From contig CAKPSO010000001.1 of the NCBI GenBank assembly GCA_934183185.1, positions 27,273-91,272 of the forward strand: 64,000 nt of DNA. Reading direction: 5' to 3'. Both the position numbers and the translations under genes were made by a program. The stretch's first letter is position 1, and every line of letters begins with the position of its first letter. This document shows positions 8,578 to 17,179 of this stretch, in pieces. Source of the stretch: an uncultured Bacilli bacterium (GTDB lineage: Bacteria; Bacillota_I; Bacilli_A; RF39; UBA660). Under the pieces are notes generated by a model. That model was given only the letters and a program-made list of their open reading frames with translations. It was not told the DNA's origin and ran no database searches.

Positions 8578-9362
8578 CTTGGATACCCCACAAACATACA
8601 ACCCTTAGTTGCAACACCACCTATTCCATCAGCACCATACTTAGTTTTAGATAATAATGGTATTAAATCAATAGTTTTATTACGATCATATAAGGCTACT
8701 CCACTAGCTATAATAGCTGGATCTAGAGCATGAATATTAATACGTTTAGGACTAGAAGCAAAAGTAGCACCAGCCTTTATTAACTCTTCATAATTACTTT
8801 GACAAGCTCCAGCTACAATTATTAACTTATCTTGATCACGTTCATATTTTCTAGCCTCTAGTACTGCTTCAACAAAGTTTTCAGTATTCTTATAACTTGA
8901 TATATCCTTTATAGAACCTTTCCTTTTATAATATGCATCATGACCAGTAATAACCAATATATCAGGCTTAAGTTTTTTCAAATAATTAACTATTTCGGAC
9001 TTAACATCAACTTCATCTAAGCAAGCACCATAAGCCATAATATTAAGTTTCTTATACAAATTCATGCAACGACGTAAATAATCTTCATCACCATCAATAT
9101 GTAAGATTTTTCCTGGTAAATAAAAGTATTCACTACGATCAAGTTGAATATCCTTATCTACCTTAGCTAATATAAGTCTATCGTCTTCTACTTCGTTATC
9201 ACTTTCATTTACCTTATTTAAATCATCAAGATCACTATCAGCAAGCAATCTAATATTAATACCCTTTAAATAAGCAATATTACCAACTATATCAGTAATC
9301 TTAAAGATTAAATCATTATCATGTGAACTTCTAGTAACTAAATCGCCAATATGAAAAAGCAT
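8574..9362 (-). CDS. yabG: Sporulation-specific protease YabG
   Basis: 262 residues beginning LFHIGDLVTRSSHDNDLIFKI, like the N-terminal domain of YabG, then a protease region containing DILVITGHDAYYKRKGS, IIVAGACQSNYEELIKAGA and FASSPKRINIHALDPA. YabG is a cysteine protease that trims spore-coat proteins and is made late in the mother cell; Cys in the VAGACQS motif is the likely nucleophile. ATG at 9362 with GGGTGATG upstream matches the family start. It is near-full length and apparently intact, which argues for real sporulation. Confidence 0.93.
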   Translation of the reverse strand: MLFHIGDLVTRSSHDNDLIFKITDIVGNIAYLKGINIRLLADSDLDDLNKVNESDNEVEDDRLILAKVDKDIQLDRSEYFYLPGKILHIDGDEDYLRRCMNLYKKLNIMAYGACLDEVDVKSEIVNYLKKLKPDILVITGHDAYYKRKGSIKDISSYKNTENFVEAVLEARKYERDQDKLIIVAGACQSNYEELIKAGATFASSPKRINIHALDPAIIASGVALYDRNKTIDLIPLLSKTKYGADGIGGVATKGCMFVGYPR

Positions 9363-9414
9363 ATCATCACCCATATAATGATATGCCTTTATTTTCTTAT
9401 TATTACCAAATAAA

Positions 9415-10011
9415 TTATTCTACTTCAAAAAAATCAAAATATTCTCCAAGATAATCACCAGAGTAACTATTAACAGTATTACAACTATATCCGCCTGGAT
9501 GTTCACTAATATATTGATTTCCATATATAATACACTTATTCCTACAATCGCTTTCACTACTACAACTATTAATAGGGTTAGTACCATTTAATTCAAAATC
9601 AACAGTTTGCCATTTCCATGCTGGTTTATGATAATAATCATATTCACTAATACCCAAATCATCCCAAGGCTTAATCTCATTTACTTGATTATTATTTTGA
9701 GACGATGAATTATTATTATAACTATTATTATTTGTAGGAGTATTACCTTCATCTTTAGGAATAATTTTATTATTATCAGGTTGTGATGAATCAATTTCTT
9801 CTTTTTCCACTGAATTCTGTTGATTATTAAAATCAGTTTCAACTTTATCCACTTCATCTGTTGATTTTTCTATTTTTTCTGGAGTCAACTGTTCATAACT
9901 ATTTTCATGACTAGAAACATAATCATGCCTAGAAAAATATAAACACACAATTACTAAACAACTAATAATCACCATTAATATAGAAATTATAATAAACATC
10001 TTTCTACTCAT
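9415..10011 (-). CDS. Membrane-anchored protein with Asn-rich linker and Cys-containing C-terminal domain
   Basis: 198 residues, family not recognised. An N-terminal hydrophobic segment (about 5-27) looks like an uncleaved anchor or signal. Residues 30-110 are low-complexity, rich in Asn, Ser, Gln, Glu and Asp. The last 75 residues form a compact domain rich in Tyr and Trp (KPAWKWQTVDFELNG) with four Cys (CSSESDCRNKC and YSCNT), consistent with extracytoplasmic disulfides. It lies between rsmA and yabG, where Bacillus has nothing, and starts nine bases before the rsmA stop is passed. A spore-envelope role is possible from context but unproven. Confidence 0.6.
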   Translation of the reverse strand: MSRKMFIIISILMVIISCLVIVCLYFSRHDYVSSHENSYEQLTPEKIEKSTDEVDKVETDFNNQQNSVEKEEIDSSQPDNNKIIPKDEGNTPTNNNSYNNNSSSQNNNQVNEIKPWDDLGISEYDYYHKPAWKWQTVDFELNGTNPINSCSSESDCRNKCIIYGNQYISEHPGGYSCNTVNSYSGDYLGEYFDFFEVE

Positions 10012-10019
10012 AATATACC

Positions 10020-10817
10020 TCAAACTAAATTATTACTTATATCACAGAATATATCTACTGATAAATTTTCTGCTCTAACATTCAAATCAAAATTATATTT
10101 GGATAATACTCTAGAAATAGTATCTAAATCATATGTCTTTAAATTATTGCGAAGAGTTTTTCTCTTAAATTGAAAACTATCTCTTACTAACTTAGTAAAT
10201 ACATTTCTATCTTTAATGTCAACTAAGGTATCTTTTTTATCTAAAGCTAACATCATGCTATCAACATTAGGTTTAGGTATAAAACAGTTTCTACCAACAT
10301 CAAATAATTTAGAAACATCAAAATAAGAATTAAGTAATACCGTAATAGAGCCATAATCTTTAGAACCTGGTTTAGCACTAAACCTATCACCAACCTCTTT
10401 TTGGACCATTACTATAACCCTCTCAATATCTAAATTCATATCAATTATCTTTAAAAGTATAGGTGTAGTAATATAATATGGTAAGTTGGCAACAATATAT
10501 AAGTGTTTATAAGAATACTCCTTTAAATCATCTACTACTTTCTGCTCTAAAAAGTCTCCGAAAATAACTTTAACATTTGAAATACCAGTTAAATTTTCTT
10601 CCAAAACCGGCCTTAGACTTTCATCAATTTCATACGCTATTACATATTTAGCTACTTCAGCAAGTTTTTTAGTTAAAATACCAGCACCAGGACCTATCTC
10701 TATCACTAAAGATTCATCTAATATATTACTTTTACTAACTATCTTATTTGGTATAGAATCATCTCTTAAAAAGTTTTGTCCATACTTCTTTTTAAATCTA
10801 AAATCATCAGTATTCAA
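10020..10817 (-). CDS. rsmA: 16S rRNA dimethyladenosine transferase RsmA/KsgA
   Basis: Dimethylates A1518 and A1519 of 16S rRNA late in small-subunit assembly. Motifs: KKKYGQNFLRD near residue 9-19, SAM-binding EIGPGAGILT around 43-52, and catalytic NLPYYIT. The C-terminal region has FKRKTLRNNL as in KsgA. Length 265 is normal. The TTG at 10817 is the start that places GGGGGAG at proper spacing. The rsmA-yabG-veg order is conserved; the RNase M5 gene (rnmV) normally just upstream is absent. Confidence 0.96.
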   Translation of the reverse strand: MNTDDFRFKKKYGQNFLRDDSIPNKIVSKSNILDESLVIEIGPGAGILTKKLAEVAKYVIAYEIDESLRPVLEENLTGISNVKVIFGDFLEQKVVDDLKEYSYKHLYIVANLPYYITTPILLKIIDMNLDIERVIVMVQKEVGDRFSAKPGSKDYGSITVLLNSYFDVSKLFDVGRNCFIPKPNVDSMMLALDKKDTLVDIKDRNVFTKLVRDSFQFKRKTLRNNLKTYDLDTISRVLSKYNFDLNVRAENLSVDIFCDISNNLV

Positions 10818-10846
10818 AACAAACTCCCCCAATATCTACTAAAATA

Positions 10847-11293
10847 TTATTTACTTACCACTTTATTTTTTCTTGAAGTAACATCAACAATTATCAAAAA
10901 TATATTAGAAATAATTAATAGATATAACATTGATTTCATAGGAGCTATAACATCAGCAAAATAATTAAAATTAATCTTATATCCAAGTTTTAATATCATA
11001 ACCATATTACTATCAAAAAAGCTACGATAAGCAGCAAATAATATTACTATAAAAGCAAAACAACAAGTAATATTATAAAATAAGCAGTTATTTACAGTTT
11101 TCTGTTTAAATATAAAATTTATAAGAAACAAAAATAATAATAGCACAAAAGGTAACATAGTTGGAATACATTCAAGCATATTTTTTTCTAAACGATTATA
11201 CATATTCATAATAATATAAAAGCTAATCATAAAACATACTAATAATAATATAAACCTTAATATTGAAAAAAAACCATTAATAATCTTAGTCAT
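10847..11293 (-). CDS. Four-helix membrane protein of unknown function
   Basis: 148 residues with four hydrophobic segments at about 10-30, 45-63, 75-95 and 120-140 and little else. No motif recognised. The ATG at 11293 has GGAGGTG upstream and overlaps the end of the preceding gene by eight bases, so it is in one operon with that gene and the sipW-type peptidase. Probably part of the same membrane or secretion unit; function unknown. Confidence 0.6.
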   Translation of the reverse strand: MTKIINGFFSILRFILLLVCFMISFYIIMNMYNRLEKNMLECIPTMLPFVLLLFLFLINFIFKQKTVNNCLFYNITCCFAFIVILFAAYRSFFDSNMVMILKLGYKINFNYFADVIAPMKSMLYLLIISNIFLIIVDVTSRKNKVVSK

Positions 11294-11984
11294 TAGTAGC
11301 ACCTCCTACCTCACTATTAAACCAATTAGCTAAATATTCTAAATATAAGCTAGCATCACTATAAGCAGACATTGTTTCATAGAAGCCATCTCTTACATCA
11401 TTCTTAACACCAGTATTAGCACTAGAAGTATTAAAATAATAACTACTATTATTTAAAAGATCTTTCTTTAGATAAGAGGTTTCACCCTTTAATGTGTTTA
11501 CATACATTTTTATTAGAGTTTGATTATTCTGTAAAGAAGCAGAAGCTATACCATTTTCACTAGGTGATAAAGCCCAATATAAACGATTAACTACACAATT
11601 ACTTAATACTTCATTTTCATATGATTCTCTTAATTTATAAACATCTACCACATTAATTTGAGTATTATTTTTAATATTTTCTAAATACGTATTTTTCATA
11701 GAAGTAACGCATTGTTTCAAATTATCCTGTACTAATAACATTTTAGCTGAACTAATGTTACCACTATACTTATTTACATCAAATGTTCCAAGTTTAGTTT
11801 CAATATTAGTTAATCTTTGTTCATACTCATTAACTATAGCAATATCATTTATATTAATTGCATACTGTTTATGAATCTCCATACTATGAAAAATGTTAAC
11901 AAACAAATAAAACGATGAAAAAGAAAATACAACTCCTAATAACATATACGCAATTATCTTTAAATACTCTTTTAAATATTCCAT
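11286..11984 (-). CDS. Bitopic membrane protein with large extracytoplasmic domain
   Basis: 232 residues, family not recognised. One membrane helix at about 10-33 is followed by a largely helical outer domain (INDIAIVNEYEQRLTNIETKL onward) with two Cys (QCVTSM and SNCVVN) that could form a disulfide. No signal-peptidase site is evident after the helix, so an anchored topology is favoured. ATG at 11984 with AGAGGGAG upstream, 17 bases after the sipW stop. Context suggests it is either a substrate or a partner of the SipW-type peptidase; this is inference. Confidence 0.6.
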   Translation of the reverse strand: MEYLKEYLKIIAYMLLGVVFSFSSFYLFVNIFHSMEIHKQYAININDIAIVNEYEQRLTNIETKLGTFDVNKYSGNISSAKMLLVQDNLKQCVTSMKNTYLENIKNNTQINVVDVYKLRESYENEVLSNCVVNRLYWALSPSENGIASASLQNNQTLIKMYVNTLKGETSYLKKDLLNNSSYYFNTSSANTGVKNDVRDGFYETMSAYSDASLYLEYLANWFNSEVGGATND

Positions 11985-12000
11985 GATTCCACTCCCTCTA

Positions 12001-12711
12001 TCATTTTCTATTATTAATTTCATCTTCCACAATCTTATCATCTATATCAGTAGAAGATAAATTAAGAACACCATCTTTAAATTCAGAACCAGACATATCA
12101 ATCTGTTTATTATTACTTTTATCATCACTATCCTCAGTATTACTATCTTTTTTCTTAACGAGACCGAATAATTTTAAAATATCAGATCCTATTATACATA
12201 CACATGGAAGCACAATAGCTACAAGCCAACCAAGTTTACTAGACAAAAATGTCTTTACATAACCAATCATTGGAATCCTTAATAGTACCTTACCAAGAAC
12301 TTCACTCTGACGAATTAGTGCCCTATCCTCACTATCATTATTATCCCCTTTTGTACGATAAGCTCGCTCACCATCATCAGTTTCTAAAATACCAACAACA
12401 CGGTGAGTTATTGGAGTACCATGAGTATCAATCTCCTTCGATATAAATGTTATAATATCATATAACTTAATTTTATTACCTGGCACTCTCATAGTCAAAA
12501 CTGCATCATACACATTAATATTAGGAACCATACTTGGACTAACAATAACATATGCTCCAAATAGCGGTGATCTCTGTTCATTATTTTTCTTTCCAATATA
12601 TTGATCAACAGCATAAGCTAAAAATAATAACACAATAATACCTAGTATCACAAAAAGAGAATATAGAAAGACTGAAGATAAAAATCGAAAAAATTTCTTC
12701 CAACCATTCAT
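12001..12711 (-). CDS. sipW: SipW-type (ER-like) signal peptidase I
   Basis: Cleaves signal peptides of exported proteins. Membrane segments at about 13-35 and 165-183. The catalytic Ser lies in SPSMVPN, and the general base appears to be His in ITHRVVGI rather than Lys, which marks the Ser-His archaeal/ER class (SipW). KGDNNDSEDRALI and VLGKVLLRIPMIGY are conserved blocks E-like. The C-terminus is extended by a hydrophilic Asp/Ser-rich tail. In Bacillus SipW processes the biofilm proteins TasA and TapA. Here it heads a three-gene unit with two unknown membrane proteins instead. Confidence 0.85.
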   Translation of the reverse strand: MNGWKKFFRFLSSVFLYSLFVILGIIVLLFLAYAVDQYIGKKNNEQRSPLFGAYVIVSPSMVPNINVYDAVLTMRVPGNKIKLYDIITFISKEIDTHGTPITHRVVGILETDDGERAYRTKGDNNDSEDRALIRQSEVLGKVLLRIPMIGYVKTFLSSKLGWLVAIVLPCVCIIGSDILKLFGLVKKKDSNTEDSDDKSNNKQIDMSGSEFKDGVLNLSSTDIDDKIVEDEINNRK

Positions 12712-12783
12712 AATCTCACCCAACCTATATTACCTATCATAAAATATATAATAACATAAAAACAGGAATAAAGACAGCAAAAA

Positions 12784-12810
12784 AGTATAAGAACTGTCAA
12801 CTTATACTTA
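12784..12810 (-). terminator. Rho-independent terminator after 3D-domain gene
   Basis: Minus-strand nine-bp stem AAGTATAAG/CTTATACTT with nine-base loop and trailing T residues, immediately after the stop codon. Confidence 0.75.
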
Positions 12811-12812
12811 AT

Positions 12813-13400
12813 TTACCATCCCCAACGTATAACTTCATATTGAACATTACGCTGTCTACCCACAATATTCATATTATCAGATTCAGTAACTAAAAAATCC
12901 ATTATATTTCCTTTAATTGCTCCACCTCTATCTAACACAATACCAATAATTGCTTCATTAGAAAAGGTAACATTAGTAATTTGAACTATCGTACCACAAG
13001 GTATAGCAGGATCAGCAGCTAAAATACGTACAGTTCCATATTCAGAATCTTCGTAATAGATATTATTATTACGCACATCCTGACGAGGAGGGCAACTAAC
13101 TTTACCAGAACAACCAACACAATTAGCCTTATATGCTGTCATTTGTCCAGTAAATGAAATGGGCATATCTGGACCATATTGTTTTGCTTCAGACATATTA
13201 TTAACCATTTTAACAGTCAATTTTTTTTCATGATTATCATATTTATTAACAATATTCATAGCCTCTATTGACCTAACACCATTAATATTAGCAATAGTAT
13301 TACTTTTCTTGGTATTACCAGAAAGCACAATACATAAAAAGCAGAAAACAAAAACAAGAAATAACGATTTAGAAAGCATAACTTTATAAAACTTTTTCAT
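12813..13400 (-). CDS. Secreted 3D-domain protein (YabE/YocH-like)
   Basis: 195 residues with a signal peptide or anchor (about 9-28). The C-terminal part has the 3D domain: TAYKANCVGC, then ILAADPAIPCGTIVQI and GIVLDRGGAIKGNIMDFLV with the Asp residues that give the domain its name. 3D domains form the catalytic barrel of certain cell-wall lytic transglycosylases (Rpf/MltA-related). Position next to tatD matches Bacillus yabE, but the DUF348/G5 repeats of YabE are missing, so this is a minimal form. Cys residues in CVGCSGKVSC suggest a disulfide or metal site. Confidence 0.82.
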   Translation of the reverse strand: MKKFYKVMLSKSLFLVFVFCFLCIVLSGNTKKSNTIANINGVRSIEAMNIVNKYDNHEKKLTVKMVNNMSEAKQYGPDMPISFTGQMTAYKANCVGCSGKVSCPPRQDVRNNNIYYEDSEYGTVRILAADPAIPCGTIVQITNVTFSNEAIIGIVLDRGGAIKGNIMDFLVTESDNMNIVGRQRNVQYEVIRWGW

Positions 13401-13459
13401 AACTCACCCTGCCCCATTTAAATAACCATATCTTATATAACCACACTATACCATAATTA

Positions 13460-14215
13460 TTATAACAAGTCAAATAAACTTAGAGCATTATTAGTAGTAA
13501 TATTACCAACCTCTTCTATAGAAATATGCTTAATATCAGCAATTTTATGAGCTATATAAGGAATATTACTAGATTCATTAATCTTCCCCCTATTAGGCTC
13601 TGGAGTTAAATAAGGACTATCTGTTTCTAGAACTATACTTTCAAGGGGTATTTCTTCAATTACCTTATATAACTTACTATTTTTAAAGGTTACAACACCA
13701 CCAATACCTAATAAAAAGCCAATATCAATGAACTTTTTAGCCATTTCTAAACTTCCACTAAAGCAATGAATAACGCCATGAACCTTATATTTACTAAGTA
13801 TTTCATAAGTTTCATTAATAGAATCACGACTATGAATAACTACCGGAACATTTAGTTTTTCAGCAATTTCTAATTGCTTGCAGAATACTTCTCTCTGTTT
13901 TTGCTTATTATCCTTATCCCAATAATAATCAAGTCCAATTTCACCTATGGCTACTATCTTAGAATTATTTTTTACCATTTCTTCTAATGTTTCGTAATCT
14001 TTTTCCACAATTTTGTTACTAACTTCTGGATGATAACCAATACAAGCATATAAATTCTTATATTTACCCACAAATTTAGTGGATAACATAATATCATCCT
14101 TCTCACAAAAAGAAGCAATTAACACTTTAACATCTGCATTATCAGCGTTTTTAACATACAAATCTGGCCGCACTCCAAAATCATCACCTATATGCATATG
14201 AGTATCTATAAACAT
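13460..14215 (-). CDS. tatD: TatD family metal-dependent hydrolase
   Basis: TIM-barrel DNase/hydrolase of 251 residues. Metal ligands appear in FIDTHMHIG at the start, AIGEIGLDYYW, VIHSRDS, GVIHCFSG and LETDSPYLTP, covering the whole TatD signature. The family shows 3'-5' exonuclease activity. ATG at 14215 follows GGAGG closely. It is adjacent to metG, the conserved metS-yabD pairing, but separated by a terminator and with its own TATAAT at 14235-14240. Confidence 0.95.
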   Translation of the reverse strand: MFIDTHMHIGDDFGVRPDLYVKNADNADVKVLIASFCEKDDIMLSTKFVGKYKNLYACIGYHPEVSNKIVEKDYETLEEMVKNNSKIVAIGEIGLDYYWDKDNKQKQREVFCKQLEIAEKLNVPVVIHSRDSINETYEILSKYKVHGVIHCFSGSLEMAKKFIDIGFLLGIGGVVTFKNSKLYKVIEEIPLESIVLETDSPYLTPEPNRGKINESSNIPYIAHKIADIKHISIEEVGNITTNNALSLFDLL

Positions 14216-14242
14216 AGTAAAACCTCCAAACATAATTATACC

Positions 14243-14271
14243 ATAAAAAAGTAGTCAACAAGTAACTACTT
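14243..14271 (-). terminator. Rho-independent terminator after metG
   Basis: Minus-strand seven-bp stem AAGTAGT/ACTACTT with a nine-base loop followed by T6; closes the dut-metG operon. Confidence 0.7.
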
Positions 14272-14297
14272 AAAACAATAATACTTTAAATCAAATA

Positions 14298-15839
14298 TTA
14301 TTTTTTACCTAATTCTTCTAGTTTTTTATCTTTATCAATTCTCATAAATAAAGCTTCTGGATTAACAACTTCATAAGAATTATCACTTAAGTAAGTTAAT
14401 TCACTTCTAGAATTATTAATCTGAGTTTTTATCTTTTCACTAGTATCAGGTAAATATGGACTTAGGAAAATACCACATACACGAATAGATTCAAGAAGAT
14501 TATATAAAACTGTTTCCAATCTATCTTTTTTAGTATCATCTTTTGCAAGAGCCCAAGGCATAGTCTCATCAATGTATTTATTAGTTCTTCTAAGAACATC
14601 AAAAATCTCATCAAGAGCTGCACCTATTTCTAGATTATTCATTTTCTTTTCTACTTTTTCTTCCAAATTATTTACCATTAAAATAAGTTCTTTATCAAAA
14701 TCTTCTGTAACATTTTTATTAGAAACTGTACCATTAAAATATTTATTAGCCATTGAAATAGTACGATTAACTAAATTTCCTAAAATATTAGCCAAATCAC
14801 TATTAATTCTCTCAATTAAAAGTTCATAAGTCAAAGTACCATCATTAGCGTATGGTATTTCATGAAGAACATAATATCTTATAGCATCTACTCCAAATTC
14901 TTTTACTAAATCATCAGCATAGATAACATTGCCTTTAGATTTACTCATTTTTCCTTCACCAACAAGTAACCAAGGGTGACCAAATACTTGCTTTGGTAGT
15001 GGTAAATCAAGGCTCATTAAAAAGCATGGCCAGTAAATAGTATGAAAACGAATAATATCTTTACCTATTAAATGCAAATCAGCTGGCCATAATTTATTAA
15101 ACTCATCACTACTACCATCTGGATCATACCCAATATTAGTAATATAATTAGTTAAGGCATCAAGCCATACATAAACAACATGTTTAGGATCAAAGTCAAC
15201 TGGTATGCCCCAATTAAATGAAGTACGAGAAACACACAAATCCTGAAGACCAGGTTTTATAAAATTATTTATCATTTCATTTTTCCTAGACTCTGGTTTT
15301 ATAAAATCTGGATGTGATTCAATATATTCAACCAATTTATCTTGATATTTAGAAAGTTTAAAGAAATAAGCCTCTTCACTCTTAGGTTGTACCTCACGTC
15401 CACAATCAGGACATTTACCATCAACTAATTGACTTTCCGTAAAAAATGATTCACAAGGAGTACAATATAATCCTTCATATTTGCCTAAATATATATCTCC
15501 TTTATCGTACATTTTTTTAAATATTTTTTGAACAATTTTTTCATGATGTTCATCAGTAGTCCTAACAAATCTATCATAACTTGTATTCATAATGTCCCAA
15601 ATATTTTTAATTTCTGAAGCAACACTATCAACAAATTCTTTAGGCGTAACACCTTTTTCTTCTGCCTTTAATTGAATCTTTTCACCATGTTCATCAGTAC
15701 CTGTTTGAAAGTAAACATCAAATCCTTTCAATCTTTTATAACGTGCAATACTATCTGCTAAAACAATCTCATAAGTATTACCAATATGAGGTTTCCCTGA
15801 TGTATAAGCAATAGCTGTTGAAATATAATATTTTTCCAT
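14298..15839 (-). CDS. metG: Methionyl-tRNA synthetase, short form
   Basis: Class I synthetase charging tRNA-Met. KPHIGNTYE at about residues 15-23 is the HIGH motif, and GKMSKSKGNV is the KMSKS loop. A knuckle CTPCESFFTESQLVDGKCP plus CGRE gives four Cys for zinc. The 513-residue protein stops after the anticodon-binding helices, so it lacks the C-terminal tRNA-binding (EMAP-like) domain of the longer Bacillus MetS. ATG at 15839 has AGGAGAG upstream. It is the second gene behind a T-box leader, implying induction by uncharged tRNA. Confidence 0.97.
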   Translation of the reverse strand: MEKYYISTAIAYTSGKPHIGNTYEIVLADSIARYKRLKGFDVYFQTGTDEHGEKIQLKAEEKGVTPKEFVDSVASEIKNIWDIMNTSYDRFVRTTDEHHEKIVQKIFKKMYDKGDIYLGKYEGLYCTPCESFFTESQLVDGKCPDCGREVQPKSEEAYFFKLSKYQDKLVEYIESHPDFIKPESRKNEMINNFIKPGLQDLCVSRTSFNWGIPVDFDPKHVVYVWLDALTNYITNIGYDPDGSSDEFNKLWPADLHLIGKDIIRFHTIYWPCFLMSLDLPLPKQVFGHPWLLVGEGKMSKSKGNVIYADDLVKEFGVDAIRYYVLHEIPYANDGTLTYELLIERINSDLANILGNLVNRTISMANKYFNGTVSNKNVTEDFDKELILMVNNLEEKVEKKMNNLEIGAALDEIFDVLRRTNKYIDETMPWALAKDDTKKDRLETVLYNLLESIRVCGIFLSPYLPDTSEKIKTQINNSRSELTYLSDNSYEVVNPEALFMRIDKDKKLEELGKK

Positions 15840-15849
15840 AATATCTCTC

Positions 15850-16329
15850 CTATCTACCTGTAGAACCAATACCGCTAGTTCTAACATTATCTATATTTTC
15901 TTCATTATCAACCGTTAAGAACTTTGTAAAAACACCCTGACAAATCTTATCTCCCTTTTTTACAACATAATCTTCAGAACCATGATTTTGTAACTTTAAC
16001 CATGCATGTCCCTCATTATCTAGATTATTATAATAATCAGATTCAAATACACCAACCTGATTACACATTCGAACATTATACTTAAATCCCTGACTACTTC
16101 TAACTAAAAGAAACATAACCTCATCAGTATTCATACATATCTTAATACCAGTTGGAATTTTCTTTATTTCACCAGGTTTCAAAGTAAAATCAAATAAAGA
16201 TTCAAAGTCATAACCTGCACTATGTTTAGTATTTCTCTTAGGGATATTATATGATTCATATAACTCTTTATCATCACCTATATCCTTTTTAAATTGTTCA
16301 AAACTAATTTTCTCAAAATATCTTGCCAT
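15850..16329 (-). CDS. dut: dUTP pyrophosphatase
   Basis: Hydrolyses dUTP to dUMP, limiting uracil in DNA. All five motifs are readable in the 159-residue protein: SAGYDFES (I), RSSQG (II), NQVGVFESDYYNN (III), KGDKICQGVF (IV) and the C-terminal RTSGIGSTGR (V), which caps the trimer active site. ATG at 16329 has GGAGGT. It is the first gene after the T-box leader and lies ten bases before metG, so a nucleotide-pool enzyme is placed under amino-acid control. An ung gene elsewhere in the window handles residual uracil. Confidence 0.93.
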   Translation of the reverse strand: MARYFEKISFEQFKKDIGDDKELYESYNIPKRNTKHSAGYDFESLFDFTLKPGEIKKIPTGIKICMNTDEVMFLLVRSSQGFKYNVRMCNQVGVFESDYYNNLDNEGHAWLKLQNHGSEDYVVKKGDKICQGVFTKFLTVDNEENIDNVRTSGIGSTGR

Positions 16330-16338
16330 ATTACCTCC

Positions 16339-16596
16339 AAAAAAAAGCAACTATTCTAACCACATAAGGACGAATAATCGCGGTACCACCTTAATTTATA
16401 GTATAACACTATACACTCAATCTCTTAACGCGAGTAACGAATAAATTATAAACAAATTTATTAGCTCCAGAACCATTTATTATTGTTTCTCTATATCTAC
16501 TTTCACCTAATTAGACTCTCTTAAATAGATTCCCAATAACTCTTTCCTTCAGCGCATTTATGCCTGAATTATAACATGAATAATTCTATTCTTCAA
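16339..16596 (-). promoter_or_regulatory. T-box leader with promoter, upstream of dut-metG
   Basis: On the minus strand: promoter TTGAAG (16591-16596), 17-bp spacer and TATAAT (16568-16573), overlapping the end of spoVT. Transcript begins near 16561. Stem I features include GAAGGAAAGAG and the GGTGAAA region. The T-box AAGGTGGTACCGCG (16380-16393) pairs with the uncharged tRNA acceptor end. The terminator is a 10-bp stem (arms 16372-16381 and 16347-16356) that consumes CCGCG, followed by eight T (16339-16346), so antiterminator and terminator are mutually exclusive. A methionine codon ATG at 16474-16476 is a candidate specifier, fitting metG. Confidence 0.9.
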
Positions 16597-17113
16597 CCAT
16601 TTTTAAAAAAATTGAACTTAAAAACCTACCAAACAAATAATCAGTATCTGAAATACCATCATTACTAAATAAAATTACTAAACCAATAGCATCACTATCA
16701 ATAATAATAGGACTAATAAAATATGAACAATTTTCATTTACATTAGGAATAAATTGAACATCTACTTTACTCTCCTGATTAATATCCATTCGTCCTTCCA
16801 ACTTAGTAATTAAAAAATTACTAATATTTTGATTTAAATACCTATCTTTCAAATCTGAACTACATGCAATAACCATATCATCATTAGTAATGAGAACTTT
16901 AGCATTTATAAATTTATTAGTTATTACCACCAATTTATTAGCAATAGAAATCATATCATCCATTAAAGAAAACTTTTTTAATACAATAGATGACTCATTA
17001 GTAAATATTTCTAATGAATCACCATCTCTAATTTTAAGATTTTTTCTTATCTCTTTAGGAATAACTATTCTACCTAAATCATCAATTCTTCTAACAATAC
17101 CAGTTGATTTCAT
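16586..17113 (-). CDS. spoVT: Stage V sporulation regulator SpoVT (AbrB family)
   Basis: 175 residues. The N-terminal AbrB swapped-hairpin domain reads MKSTGIVRRIDDLGRIVIPK then IRKNLKIRDGDSLEIF, nearly identical to SpoVT. The rest is a GAF-like sensing domain (ISPIIIDSDAIGLVILFS). SpoVT is a forespore regulator acting with sigma-G in Bacillus. ATG at 17113 is chosen for GTGAGG and family alignment. Located after mfd as in Bacillus, but with one extra gene in between. Confidence 0.94.
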   Translation of the reverse strand: MKSTGIVRRIDDLGRIVIPKEIRKNLKIRDGDSLEIFTNESSIVLKKFSLMDDMISIANKLVVITNKFINAKVLITNDDMVIACSSDLKDRYLNQNISNFLITKLEGRMDINQESKVDVQFIPNVNENCSYFISPIIIDSDAIGLVILFSNDGISDTDYLFGRFLSSIFLKMVEE

Positions 17114-17179
17114 ATATTCCTCACTTTCTACCATTAGTTTTTCTATAGTAGAAAGAATTATACTAAGAAATATATTTTT

